From NCBI GenBank assembly GCA_900618425.1, contig UZAN01039451.1, positions 9,478 through 73,477 of the forward strand: a stretch of DNA of 64,000 nucleotides. The letters are read 5' to 3'. This DNA comes from Echinostoma caproni (Eukaryota; Platyhelminthes; Trematoda; Plagiorchiida; Echinostomatidae). Positions within the stretch are counted from its first letter, which is position 1. Each line of letters starts with the position of its first letter. Shown here one piece after another: positions 41,501-56,500 of the stretch. The notes beneath the pieces were generated by a model. The model ran no database searches. It was given only the letters and a program-made list of their open reading frames with translations, and was not told where the DNA came from. The position numbers and the translations under genes are program-made.

Positions 41501-44500
41501 GCACATATCACCATATACCTACATGAGTGAAGTTTGATGCCTAGGAATTCTACACAATTGAATGCACTTTCGTAATTTGCTTGCAGCTTTTGTTTCTAAC
41601 GGGAACATATCAAGAGATGGGATTGGAAAAATTAAACACACCAGGTTTCACACCGGAAACTAAATGGTGCAAGAAAGGATCTGTCTGAAACTTGGAAATG
41701 AATGAAAACTGGCTGTCCACGACCGGTCCTTGAATCAAACTCCCATTTTTTCCTACTGGCGCATTCTGCTGAAATTCTGTGTTGATCAAAAACAAGCATT
41801 CCATACGGTACATATTATGTATCAGGGGTTCGCTAATTACTATTAGATCTTTTTATACGCAATACGTTTCAAAAGTAAAATACATTACACGAGAAATGAG
41901 TGACTCACGTCCTCGAGCTGTAGGGAAGAACAAGGTTCAATTTTAAATTTGCTCTGCAAGCTATCGAGTGTGACCAAAGAAACTACCTGACGGCTGCACA
42001 CAGAAACACAGCTGGCAAATTCATGATCGCTAAAATTATGATTTGGAAGACGTACATCATAATAAATGACAATCTAAAGCTGTTGCTGGTTCGTTTTGGT
42101 AATTTTCTTGGACAACAGATCTTATCCCGCATCAATATCTGGTATATGTTAGTGAAAATTATATAAAAACCTAACAACAATCTTAGATCTTTGGTAATAA
42201 TTGGTATCTGTTTTCTTGAAACCCTACTGTCTGTAAGATTTTTTGATTGGATAGAGGACGTTGCAAAGATCAGTTACGTGTTCTCAAAACTTACGTCCAG
42301 GTACTGAAACGTAAATAGTTCCGTGGATGAAAAAGTTTATGCATTATTCAGATTTAAATTGCAGTTACTTGTGATAATTGGCGTTAATTTGAACTGAAAA
42401 TCCTCGTTGTTACGGTGGCAACACACACCTTCCACGCGGTATGTTGAAAGCTTTGACGGGACCTTAAATATGCACTATCAACAGGCTCTAATAAGAGCAA
42501 AACTCGATTATAGATTGTGTTTGGTGGTCTGCGAGAGCTGAGGATTATGCATGAACGTGCAGTTCGAAGGATTGTTTGTGCAAATCAACGAGCAGTTTTC
42601 AATCAATGTGACCACTGTTTGACTTAGAGTCGAGTGACTAAGCGGATTGCATCAAATTGTTCAAAATTATGTATGCAAAAATGATCTGAAACTGGTAGTA
42701 GTTTATTTACAAATACAGGTATATTAATTCAGGTTTACTCACATCCTTCTGTTGATTGATCACAAGTTTTACATGAAAAGAAAACAAGTATTCAATGAGT
42801 ATCACTTATACACAAAATACATAATTTATTCAGCCTTTTGACTTCTTGGAAACACTATTGCCCAATATGAATGCCCTTTGATTGTGAGTCAAAAGTTAGG
42901 CAAAATTAGTGGATTCCACAGGAGTTTGTTCTAGGAATATCATTCAATTGATTCATCAACAGATAGGATGAAAACGTTTGTGACGGTGTTCTGCAAACTT
43001 TGAAGTTTGAATTTTCACCAGCAACAACACCATTTCGATCGAGCTCAAAAGGACATAAAAAAGCACATTAGGGCACCATCTTTTATGGAAGGCTTACCTC
43101 CNACTGAAAAAGAGACAGAATACAGGTTAGTTCATCTCGGTGCACTTAAACGTGCATGATACAATTTACAAAATAATTAATTTTAGCATCGCTAGTAACA
43201 GTTTCTACATCTTTAACTTCTTCTGATGCATTCACTTAACCTTTCACAAAATGACTGTGCAAAATGACTACATGTGTCCCATACAGTTGGTTTTGGATAC
43301 AGAGTGCATCAAAATTCACCTTCATCTGAATGATTCCTTTACCAAATGGAGAACAGTTCATCCTACTACCTCAACCTATAAATAAACTGAACTAAACGTC
43401 AGGTTCATTTTGCACAAATGTATTCATCATTCTCAATAGTGAGTGGTTAATTGTGGCATCCATAACCTCGAACTGTCATTCCTTGCAGGCATGTATTTTA
43501 TAACTTCACTAGAATGGTTCCCCGGAACTGTAGAAGACTGTTCTCCGTCTGCGGAATAAATCTGTTTCAGTTATTGTCCCTTTTGTGAAATGATGCTCAA
43601 TCGTTTAACCACTAGCATCGTTATGGTAAAGAATACATAAAAGTTTTCGTCTGTTTGCTCTGTTTATTGTGTGATAACCACTCTTATCATCTAATATGGG
43701 AGTAAGAGAAAAATTGAACAATGCTACGGATTTCGATAGGACTGTAATGTATAAAATAGAGGCATGTGCACTAGAAGAGATGAGATACATAAGATTCCTC
43801 GTTAATTACGTTTCGCTTCTCACTTAGATCTATTCACTCACACATTACGCAGCTCCCAACGAATTTGGTTGTAGACTACCTACAGGATTAAGTCCATTGG
43901 TTAAACTTTTCGATCAATATTGCTTCCAGAAACTGCCCTCCTCAACAAGCAAAACCTATCCGGAGAGTTTATCTAACTAGCACAATTTATTAATATGCAG
44001 ATCCAAAATAACTAGCTTCCAAAGGACGGCATGTGATGGATTCCTTGCACATCATACAAGTTTCAGAAACATTGATCTGGGAACATGAGATAAAAAATTC
44101 AAGCAGTGCGTTGAAATAATTATTCAAGTTTACTATACACTCCTCCTTTAAACACGCGTTCCGGTTCTCAGATTTACTTATTTTTTCCGGTGCGTGACTA
44201 TTGTTTGGTGAAGATTTCGGTTGTGTAGTATGATATGTGCGATGCATGATGCAAAATTTTATGATTGCGTTTGTTACGTAGGGCTATGTAATTGCGAGCT
44301 AAAGGCTGCGATTTAATGATTCATGCATCTCTTGTGACTTACTTCCGGGAGCTAAATGAATAAATAACGAACGTTAAAGGATGGTTAGGTTTATGTGGTA
44401 TTATGCGGGTATTTTCCAACAATCCAAATAATTAGGTTGTGTTTTGGTAGTGGGGTATTCGGAAACTTACGGCCAGGAGCTGTAAGCAAAAACGCAAGTT

Positions 44501-47500
44501 ACCTAAGTTAAATTGGATTCGATTGCGTAGGTTAGAGTTTCCAAGTGCAAATCAAGTCAGCGTCTTCCGAAGATGTGTATCTTATTAAATCGTTAGAAAT
44601 GCTTTGTTTTATTGGTTATTTCAATAAACTGATTGTGTTCTACACATCGGTGACTTACGTCCAGCAACTAAAATGCACAGAATGTTTGTTTTCGATTAGA
44701 ATTTTCACTCAGGTACTACGATTTATTGAAGAGAAAAAAATTAAATTGTGCGGTGGTGAAAAGCCTGTAAATCGTTTGAGCACGTCCGGTGGATAAACCT
44801 TAAACTAAGGGTTTCTATCGACCGGAACCACAACCAGCAAATAGATGGTTATTGTTTTACGGAAAAAAGTGTGTAATTATCTGGTTACATAAAAGAAGTC
44901 TTTGAGATGGAGCAGCTTCCGTCTGCATAGTGACTCTGATTTGATCGTGCTAAGCTCATACGAAACCATCTACTGTGCGCTATTGTAAGGGGCAGAAAAT
45001 GACCATGACATCCACTATCCCTCGGTCACCAAAATTTGAAGTTTGAAAAGTCCATCATATGTACATATGTACAAATCTGTCCCGTGCAATTGACACAACG
45101 AATTCCTACTTGCAATTGTCTCAAATGATCAAATCGATAGCCACTTTCCAGTTCTGGTTGACATTGCGTGTTGTTTTTAAAGATTTTAGAAAGAAAATAT
45201 CAGTAACTGTAATACAAGCCATCATCACAATTTAAATTGAATGAATAGGCAATAGCTAAAATGTTTTGATCACCAGTGAGTATTGTTTGGATAAAATATT
45301 TAAAGGAACTTACGTCCAACTACAGGTTTTCGCGATGGATGGAAAATGAGTGAACAGAAAGCGGAATCGCATTAGCTATTTGTTTCATGCGAAAGCAATT
45401 TTGAATCAAAGAGATAGTAAGGAAACAATGCAGACATTCCCTCCAGTTGATTTTCATCCATATTCATAGAATTATTACCCCTGACGGGTGTAGTATCGTG
45501 TAGAGCCGGAAATACAGATGAGCATATCCATGTTCCTCAGTACCCCCTTACTTAAACCCACACAGTTGGCAATGTGTGATTTTAGCTGAATTTAAAGTTC
45601 AACGACACCATTCGAGACCAGTATTTGGCTGGGGACGTCAAATTGACTGCAAGTACAGGATAGAGGTTACTCTGGTTTGTAATTCTGTTTTGAGATCCTA
45701 TAAGACAGAATAGGTTCGTAGCAGGAACTATTTGATTTTTACTGCACTTTTTCTGGAGTTTTTGAATAAAATTAGTAGCCACTGTGAGAAAGAATATATC
45801 TATCTTTTGCTCTTGTTGATCGACTGCACCAAATTTTTGCAAACCGTGATAAGTGACTGAAAATGACTGTGTTCCGACTAGAATGCGATGACCTATTGGT
45901 AGTATGAATACCGAATTTCGGGACTAGTTAAAGAATATCTTGTTTTATCAAATGACCGGCTGACAGCAGCAGTCCGTAGTTGAAGGTAGTTTGACTTTGC
46001 ATTTATTTATCCATCCCAGTAACCTATTTTCCCGAACTCATTTTAGCTGTTATTCCACTAAATGAAAAAAGAACATTCTGCGCGGTTTAGAGTTTCCGTG
46101 AATGCAACTAACGTCATACGTTCGTTGTCTCACAGAAAATCATATTGAGCTCAAAATTTGCATATCACTTACTTCCCGGTTCTAAAATAAACAAACGAGA
46201 GCACGTGAATGCCATTTTTTCCTTTCATACTGGGGGGGGGGGGCGGGGNGGGGTATTCTTGGTATGTAACGTATTTCAATTAGAAACCCTTTTTAAGTGG
46301 TGTAGTATGAATCTCTGAATGAGAATGAAAGTTTAAGGGACTGATGAAATTTGAACTGCAATGAATCAGAGCAGTAGTCTGAAAATGCCTAATGCCGTTG
46401 CAAAGGTCATGTTTATCACTGAAAACGTACCTCCTTGGCCTGTGAGTGCATGAAAAAAAATTATTGTTATGCTTTATTAGGAGCTCAATCCGATTGCACG
46501 GCGGTTTTACCATATCGAAATGAGGCTTGAATGATAATCATTCTCAAACAGTGTAGATCAGTACAGTTCAACAATTCGATGATCTTAACAGTTAATTTTT
46601 GTGTTGCTCAATACGTTGTGGTTCAGTCCGGCGAAAAGTTTGTCAGTCAGTGCAAACTACTTTTATCAAAAGTTGACGAATGTGGTGAGCTAATGCCGTC
46701 CAGAAATTGATTCCCTCAAGGTGCCGTCAATGAGAATTTTAAGACCAAAACGGGTTCAACCGTGAATGATCTTTATTAGAAAGGAAACACTTTTGATTTT
46801 ATTCTATTTGTTATTCGACTATTTTATAAGGTGACTAAATTTGAAGTAGATTATTTCATTGTGTGAAACAAAACAAAAAAATAGTTTTTTCCTTTTACCA
46901 AACCCGAATAAAAATTGCTTCCTTTTCTCATACGAGGACGGAATGCGATTCCTACCGTGTTCGAACGTTTCCTTTATTGATTTTAAGTACATTGCTCCCA
47001 TTGAGTGCACTGTCTGTGGAAGCTTCAATAGGTGAATTTTAATCCTTTCTGTCTTTCTCTCCTCGAGTATTGTGCAATTATTATGCGAACACCAGATTAT
47101 CGAGCTAAATGCGACATATAAACTCACGTCCTGGGGCTGTTGGGATTTATGGAAGAAATGCTGGTTCGTTATTGCATTTTAATGCAGTGTTTATCCATCA
47201 ACATCGATATGGCTTCATAGGGACAAAACTTTGACAGAAACCTTTGTTGCCGTTTGACATGAATAATCCGAAAGATCTTCCTCGTTCCTGTTAAGTTATA
47301 TCCTCTTTATTACCTATAATTTTAAAGATATGTGCATAAAATACTATTGTTGTGCTCTGTTTCATAATGTCTTAATTATTTACTCTATTGCAACCCCAAA
47401 TTTTAGCGTGCAATACACACAAACCGGTTTGGTCTTAATAGATGACCACTGAAACGGAGTAAAGTAACTATGCTGTCAAGTGTTTCCATTTTGGAGCAGT

Positions 47501-50500
47501 AAAGGAGTATCTATCGGAACCAACCGATGACATGTTACTCCAGACGAATATAGTGTGAGCCTGTCCATCTACACTAAACATTTTTTAAACGTTTGTAATA
47601 AACTAGGGAATAGAGAAAACATGGTTGTGGTAATTTACGAATTATCAAAATTATACGTGGCCATGCTTCGATGACTATTTGTTGTGTTTTCCCCTAACTT
47701 TAAGAAAGCAAATAAGACGGATTGTAATCAATGAGCAATGTGGAAAACGTACTTCCGGGAGCTGTAACGACGAGTGGACATTTTATGCAGATATATGATC
47801 AGTTTTGGTGTGCGACTCTATTTAAGTTACTCAAAAAAACATTTTCGATCTCACAAATCATTTCTTGTTTTTCGTTTTACTTCCTTTTATTGAAGCGGCT
47901 AATCAGAGAGCTGCCATTAAACGCACAATGGGGAAGATCAGAGGGCGTCGGGGGCATTCGAGCACATCACGGATTGATAATTTGGTGACTCAGTCAACGG
48001 TACACCACCACCCACACATTTATTCATGCGTACATACAGAAGCAATCTGTGACAGTATAATTATTAAACATATAGCTGTTCCACTTATAATTATGATTGT
48101 TTCATCTGGACTTCCAAATTAGAACTTTTTGAGGATGTTCTAGGTTTATTGATCAAGGAGAATGCGTGTTCTCATGGTAGCCGAAGTTAGTTTCTCTATG
48201 GTTTCTCCCTTTGGAAGAGAGTGAAAGAAATATTTGTTACTAACAAGATATCATATCGAATGACAGAGTAACATATCTTAGAATACATCAGTCTGATCAT
48301 TAACGAAAACCAATCAAGACATTTTTGGGTTGTTTGGGTTGATAACTTTTCAAGTCACAAGTGGAAACTTACGTCCAGGTCCTAAAATTGTGGAAGGTAA
48401 TTTCGTCAACATTGGTATTATGATGAACACTTTAAATCTTTGCCAGCAAAAAACTTTCTTTGTGAATCAAAACAAGTTATTTTGGTATGATTATTTGTGG
48501 TTCCAAACAAAGATTTGGGATTAACATAACTCTGAACTTGGAAAATGTTGACCTTCCTGAAGACTAATGGCTGCAGAGTAAAGGTAGACTGTTTCAAGAC
48601 ATTAACGTACGGTTTAATAGATTCTTCCTTCTAATCTGAACATTGTTATTGTGTTTCGCTTTTTTATTATATTGCAGTCACATTTAAAAAAGTTCCTATG
48701 GGTAGGATATTTTTAGATCTGATTAAACTAAATGAATTGCTATAAAGTGATCAATCTAGCTTTTTAAAAATAGTTTTGCGTATCATTAGAAAACAAAATC
48801 GTACCAAACGTCAGGGACCAGTGCCGCTCGAAGTTTCACAACTTTTCATGCATCTTGAGAATCCAAAAGCGGATAATATCCGTAGTACTTTAGTTTGATT
48901 ACGAAACTCCTAGTCTGATTATGGCCGAACATATATCTATTTGCATTACCTCGATAATTACTGATAAAGTGGTTAGATACAATGTAACGTAAGATATACA
49001 GCATCAGTGTAACTCACTTCCTGCTGTTGTATTTTATTATGGAAATGAAAATGTATGAATGAGCTCATTAGTTTTATTTTAGAGAGATGAAGTGCATTTC
49101 AATTATTACCAATATTTTTAAAAATTTATAAAGTTTATGAAACTCCTTTTTTTGTAGAAATATATAGTAATACATCAAGAACCTCAGTGTTACTGATCGA
49201 TGTCTGTGGAATTGTGTATGCACTAAATGAAGTTTCTTTTGTGTGCTGGTCACGGATAGTTGAAATCAAGTATTTACGTTTTCCCGTAACATGGTAAAGA
49301 TAAGGAGGGTCTGCCAATCAGGTTATCGTGCGCCAGCTTGAAATATACGGTGCCCAAATATTCAAGACAAATGAAAACATAAGGTAGATCAAGCACAAAC
49401 TGGACGTAAAATAACATTTTTATTTAATATAAGAAATCAAAAGCAATATATTTATGGAAGTCCAATTTTCCAGACTGAAAGATAATGCAATTTTTAGGGG
49501 TAAATTAACAGCAGCAAATCAAAAGGAAGCTTACCACCGGGGGCTAAAATTAAATAAAGTTTAGAAGTAACCCTTGATCTACATAGGTTCTTAAAGTGTG
49601 TTCTAAAAAAAGGTTGTGACATACTGATTGAATTAAATTTCGGCACAGGTGATTCGAAGTGAATGACGTAAATGACATTAATCTAATCTCGAGGTCGACG
49701 ACAGTGCGATTATCAGAGCTTGCACTATTCAAACAATTCCCAATAGTTCTTTCGCACTTTCCTGTGCTATTCTAAAGAACAACAACTTGGAGCATGAGCG
49801 TTGAAAACACCACATAAAATTGTACTTTTGAATAAATCAGATCCAACGTTTTTGGAGATAGTTGTCAGATTGGTTGGTGATCTCGCCTTTCAGATTACAA
49901 TTATTCCGTAGACCGTTTTCTGTATATCATATCTTCAGTTTCTTACAACGCGAATTATTCCGTTCAGCGTCATCTCTAAGGAAAGTAGCTTTGAGATTTT
50001 GTCAGATGCATTATTGATTAGCTTTTTATGAATCAAACCAAATTTTGAATTTTATTTCTCCACCCATCTTTAATGAGTTCGTAATGCTCAGAAACCCAAA
50101 AAGTTTTTCGAATTTGATCTGTTCGTATTTGGTTTTCAACCGCTGTAGTTTTTACTCAGTAAGATTTGGAGAAGACGCAAATGCTGTTTGGGAATTGCCT
50201 CGCGATGTACGCTTATCGTGCAGTTCATTGATCCAGAAGAACCCGTTGATGTATGAAAAAGATGACTTCATGACATTCTATATCTATAACATCGGATGTG
50301 CTGGTCAACCATACTGGCACGTTTTAAAAGCGTCAACATGAAATTGTGCTTTTTGTAGGATCATGGTCGCCCATTGGTATACAGTTAGCCCCAAGTATTT
50401 ATCAGAATGGTGTAATAATTACAGGTGTTAGTTGAGTAACGCCTGAGCCAAAGGTTAACCAAAAAGACTTGAAAGAAAAATAGATTGATTAACATACCTC

Positions 50501-53500
50501 CTGGCACTGTAAGAGGATTTGTGTGCATCAAAAGTTTATTCAGTGCTTTTTAATCTGCATCAAATATTCGACTGACTTCAAAATTACATTTGTTTTATTG
50601 TAATAATGATGAGATGGTGGTGCATCATGACGAATGTGTTGTCATCTTTTGAAACTAAAATAATTTGATCTAGAATTTACCACATCTACTATGTGTAATA
50701 ATGATATAAAGCAAAAATAATTGGTGTAATCTGTAATTTTATCTAAGTAAAATAATTGAGAAAAACTCCGATTTCAGTTTCGAAAGATGCAGGCTCGTTG
50801 AAACGTTCGCCCTAGGAATTGATGCCTAGAAATCAGATAAAATGCTTTCCATAGGAGTGTTGTCACTCCGTATGGAGCAGTACAAATTGTTTATGCGAAA
50901 GAAGACCTCATAGAGCATCACAAATTAGGAATAATGGAGTGCAATAGGAGTTTCCGACTTTAAATTGCCCATTTCAAATGCTGTGGTGAAAAAGCCGGTT
51001 ACCGCGAACTTACAGCCTCTTTCTACAAGTAATTACATAATAGGAGTAAACTGATTAAATAATTACACTTGAGCAATATTCTCCCCTTCGATTTACATAC
51101 ATATCTATAAGTAGAAATGAGTTAGTCAAGAATTGTAAAGAAAAATTGAACATAAAAAGCCATATTCCGGTTGAGGTGAGCAATTACTGTTCTAGTTGTT
51201 TGATGCACCTAATTAACTGTATCACTTGAAGCTGATTGTGCACTGGTAGCCAATGCAATGTTTACGTAGATAAAATTGCGTCGTCTCTTATGTTTCGGAA
51301 GAGAAACAAAATGATTTTGGAATCACTATTTACATGGCAGTGATATATGGAAACTTTTAAGACAGCGATAGTCATTTAAACTACACTCAATGAAGGTGAC
51401 TCATCAACATAGCCATCCACTGTCGCATCACTGTCACAACAAACTAGCAAGGACGATATATCCTGATCGAAATCACTGTCGTTCTTTCTTTTTGAGTTTA
51501 CACACTTCAAATAGCGGGTTTGAGAAAAAAAAATATTTTAAGTTGCTTTCACCTTTTAAAATAGAAAACGGATTCTACTTCTACTTTGGACTGATGTTTT
51601 CAGTCGTGACTCATGACAGATGATACATTATAATGGTCAAGTAAAAGTGCGTGATTTTTGTCTTTATTAAAATGTGTATTTAATTCCCAGGTGGAACCGA
51701 AAAACTTTGAACCAAAACAAACTCAATCCTGCGCGTGCTACTGGGATTGATAACGTGTAAAATTATCCAAGAGCGGAAGTGCAAATAGATGGCTTCTACA
51801 GGAATCAGTTTATGGATGAGGATACCACCCACTAAAGCAATTCAATAGAGATAAAACTATACGATATATACCACTATTTATTTCTTGATCGGATGTGAGT
51901 GATTGAATGACCATGGGAAAACTTTTTCTTTTCTTATCAAAATAAGCAACAATTAATGAATTGTAATTAAATAAGTCAAAATAAAACGTGCCTCCGGGAG
52001 CTGCGAGTCACCGAAAAAATAAGGAAAACGATAGGTTTTATTTTCTTGAACTAAACTTTCAATTACTTCAAATGTCTTGTCGGAGCTTCGTATTAAAATC
52101 AGGCATCACTTATCGATTGTCATTAATCGGAATTTTTTTGATGGGTACGTTTTTCACGCTTTATTAAATAATTTATTTTTTACATTCACATGATGATTAC
52201 TATTTATTATTATTTCTTTAACTCGTTAGTATTATTGCTTGTCAAACATTTTAACCACCCGAAAAAATTACATTCATTTCGTGGTGGTGTAATTTCCATT
52301 TGAGCAAACATAACAATGGTGTTTCAACTCGAACGTGTTACCTTGGCCTTCTTAAAAGCTGCACCGCATTCGTGAAATACTGATGTCATGTTGTCCTTTT
52401 GAAAACGTTGTCTCTGGCTCTTCCATTTTTCATTTCCATGATCGTATACAAAACTCAGCTCTTGATGTTCGTGGATGGTGGTATGCTTATGTTTTATATC
52501 ATCCGATATTTAAGTACCAGTTCGCTAAATGTGCATTTGCTAATCTTTTCGGCTTAAACCTCCAGTCGATATCATATGGTTTGAACACCTTTTAATTAAA
52601 GAATGCTTTGGATGAGTTTTATCGGTTTGCATGCATAATGTCATGCAATTGCTGTTTACACTTTTTTATACGATATAACAGTCTTATCCTGAAGCCTGTT
52701 TGATATGACAGAAAAAATATCACATATGGTTTTTAGTGTGCAATATTTTAATATTACTTTCACCAATATCGTCAAATAACCTGTAGACAACGGAAAATAT
52801 AACAACATACCACTTTTATTTAGATTGAAAAAAACGTGAGACTGTAAAGCTTACCGCCAGGGGCTGCAAGATTCAATGCAAACAGATTTGTAATATTTAC
52901 ATTGCCTATGCTATAATTTGATCATGTGCAATCTTCCCGCTTTTGTAGAGACACGTCATAGGGAAAAGAATACATAACTGATCGCTGTTAGTTACTTGTG
53001 ACTATATTGTCGTACATTTGAATTCTTCCTCAGATCGTTTGTTGTTTGGCTATGGAATTAAGGAAAGCAGCCATACATCTCAGAATACAGCGACTGGCAA
53101 TATCTCAAAGATGTAGATTTGTGGAGCAGGGGGACTAGAACCCATTCGTTGTTCACAATCGCGTAAAATCTTCCTTTGTTCATTGCCTGCAAATGTCTGC
53201 TTACGCCTAGAGTAGAGCATAATCAGTGGTGAAATAGATATGTCTGTATTAGTATAGACTTCATATTATTACTTTATTGTTTCTCTTGTTTTTACACATA
53301 TTTGTTTCCGAATAACATCCAATAAACGAGAGCACAAAATGCATAGAATTTCACGCGCATTAAGCTTACGTCCGGCAACTGCAATGATCAACAGTGTAAA
53401 TGGTGTTTGAAAATACACGGTTAGTTGAACGTAACGAGCATTTGCGGTAATATCGCTAGTTGTTTAAACTCTGAATTTGTTGTAAATTTCTTAATTAGTA

Positions 53501-56500
53501 GCATGCCGTTGAACAATATTCCCCTGAAAATGCCTCGATGATTGTCACGATCAAGCAATTTAGATGTGTTCACAACGACCCTTCGGGCACCTCTCTGTTA
53601 AAAACAAAACATCAATCTGAGTTATATATACGCAAACCTTTATACTAAGCTTTCATCGGAGCTAATTCCCTTAAAATACCACAAACCTAATGTAAAACAA
53701 CACCCATATGCATGATACTCCCACTGACAATGGTCACATGCAGTCTCTTTAACTCAGAACGTTTCTATAGATTAGGCTTTATTACAATTTACTTATTGGC
53801 ATTATTGGAATATTGTTTGGTCGACAAAAGACTCACCGCCTCGAGCTAAAATGTTAGTTATAGAGAGGTTTTTGTATTTGATCAATATAATTCCATTTTG
53901 CCAGATCAAAATGCTTTTAAGTGGATCGAATTCAACAGGATGCAAACAAGGTGTGGTCAGTGTATCCAATTGTATAGATTTCCGTTTATTCAACTTATGA
54001 TGACTGTCAGTCCGATATGGATTCAAGAGTGCAAGAAAAAGCTCTTGAGAAACCCAATTGAGGATAGAAATATTAATAAACACTAACAATCATACGTTCA
54101 CAAGGTACCACTCCCCAAATTGCATGGCGACAACATAAACCTTATGAAGGATTAAATAATGCTGTGTTATGTTAGGAAATACAGAAAATAATGAATTCAT
54201 GGTGTCATGCAAGTCAGTGAAAAATCTTACCTCCAACTGTTACGTTGTAGTTTGGTAATAAAAGCAATTTCGTTAAAACTCGACATTTTTATTATGATAA
54301 AGTTGGTTAGCGGTGCAAAAATATCGCTGGGCCCTTTAATAAATCTTTACGAGTAGTAATAATTTGACAAGCGTTACATATAAACTATACCTATGTTTAT
54401 TTAATTGTTTTGATCGAAAATAGAATAAACTGAGTGTTCAACATAATTAACTTGGAATCGTGTAACATATTTTCCAGGATGTTTAAAAATCCGAAGGTCA
54501 TTCCACATTTTATGCCTCCTCAAAGCGTATTATGTTGAAACCGATATGATATTTATAAGATCCAGAGATTAGGCGGAATCCAAGCAATACTTCAGGAGTT
54601 TAAAACCTGTCCAATTTTCAAGAAAAGAGAAGCGGTCAATCCAATAGCTGCCATACAACAACAGACAATGGGAAAGTTGGGCAAGGGTGAAAATCGAATA
54701 CATCACCTTTAGGGAAATAATTATCTGACGTTTACTACTTGTTCTCTACTGCACTTGTTTAAGATTCAGATTGATCACTGGGAAGCGTATAGGTTCTAGA
54801 AGTTAACTGAACTCCATTTGGTTGAACACTTGATGTGTAACGTTCTTCCAGTTTGGATTTGAATCATTCACATCAGTGATTGCCGTCGGACGAACTCAAA
54901 ATAGTTCACATGTTGTGTATCATATAATCATAGTTCAACAGCAGCTCTCGCTAACAAGGTGAATCCTGTGAGATTTTATTGTCTTTGCCCAAAGGTGTAA
55001 GCATATTTTCAAGAAACGTGGTCGCTGAATTATCCACAATTCTGAAGCGTCAAGTTGACAAGTACTTTCTTGAATTTACCCCAACTTGAGGTTTTCAGCA
55101 ACCTAAGTGAATAACACAAATTATGAAATGCTGCCAGAAATACTTTTATCATTATGTGTAGACTCAAATCCTCTTAGGTTCCTTTTCTAGAGATTGTTTT
55201 ATCAATCGGAATTCTATTTTTATATATTTGAACACTGATCAACCACGCAAAATTCACAAAAACATGCCTAGATACATTAGAGTATTTTAACTCATCAGTA
55301 AACTTCCGCACAGCAGATTATGTGACTTAACTTGGAGATGCACATTATCTTCAAGGAGTTTTACCTCAACCAAAGTCTGTAAATAATTAAAGCTATATTG
55401 CTCGAACTATGATTTAATGCGTTCATTTAGCAATTCTTATATAATCATAAAGAAGCTATCTACGTGAAGTTTCCTTCGTATTTCATCTAGGCCAAGTTGG
55501 AAAAGGTGATAAATATATTTTTAATATAAAAATAACTGTAAAGCAGCATTATTGGTTACTTTGACTTAAATTATAATAGGTCGTCAGATGAGGGTTACCA
55601 TGGTTGTTATTTCAAATCAAAAGATTCTTACCCCCGGGAGCTGAATGGTAAAAGAAAATACTTCATAAATTTTGGTTCCATAATTTTCAGTACAACAAAT
55701 TGCTTCAATTTATTTTTAAAAAACTGTAACATGAAATTAACAATGTTAAAATATAATAAAAAGCCACGTTTCATCGATGACTGTTAGTGCAAACCATGTA
55801 AAACTGTTGTAAGCTAATGTGTAAATTGTTAATAATAAACTCACGTCCAGGAGCTGTTTATGAGGAATGATTGATTTGTTCATGTATGTTTGTATGTATT
55901 AATTATTATTTACAACAAGCAGCTGAATTGTGAAAACAGTAAACGACTTCACCAACTTTGCTGGTGCTTGATGGTCTCCTTCTGTTGAACTGATTCGCTT
56001 TTGCTACGGAGCTACATAACACACATGTTACTCTATTTGGCGGGTGAAATAAGTTCATTTTTTGCTGATACATTTTATTACACTCTTAGAGAATAAGAAA
56101 GCTACGCTTCCTTATTTATTCAAATTGAGAACCAGCCGTGATCATTAACCGCTGGAATTGATCGACACGGTTCAGCCCAACGTGAGTGATGTAATTCCCG
56201 TTTCTTGGAAAAAACCCACCCAACATCGAAATGAAAAGGATCTGGGGACTTCGTTTGGCAATCAGATGTGCGGCGTATTTAGCGTAAGATATTCTACCTT
56301 CCGAATTGCACAGAGCTCAATCTATAGTTTAATAAGTACCCGTTCAGCATATATTGCACATAAAGGAAAAATATCAATCGCAAATCTTTGGCCTAATAAA
56401 TACCAGTTTTCTTTACAGCAATTTATACATCGCCCTGTTCGTTATTCTGACCCACCTCGATAGTAATTTAAACGATTTCACTTAAGCGTTATTTTCCATA

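Noticed and set aside
43467..43472. 6-nt TT-CGA-G with acceptor GACAG and donor GTTAT
   Set aside because: Resembles the TT-GGA exons but has Arg for Gly and a weak donor.
51729..51737. CA-CGC-GCA-G with acceptor AGTAG
   Set aside because: Gly is replaced by Ala and there is no donor; could be an old remnant but the evidence is one-sided.
55364..55375. 12-nt unit with GTAAA donor
   Set aside because: Contains an in-frame TGA in the shared phase.
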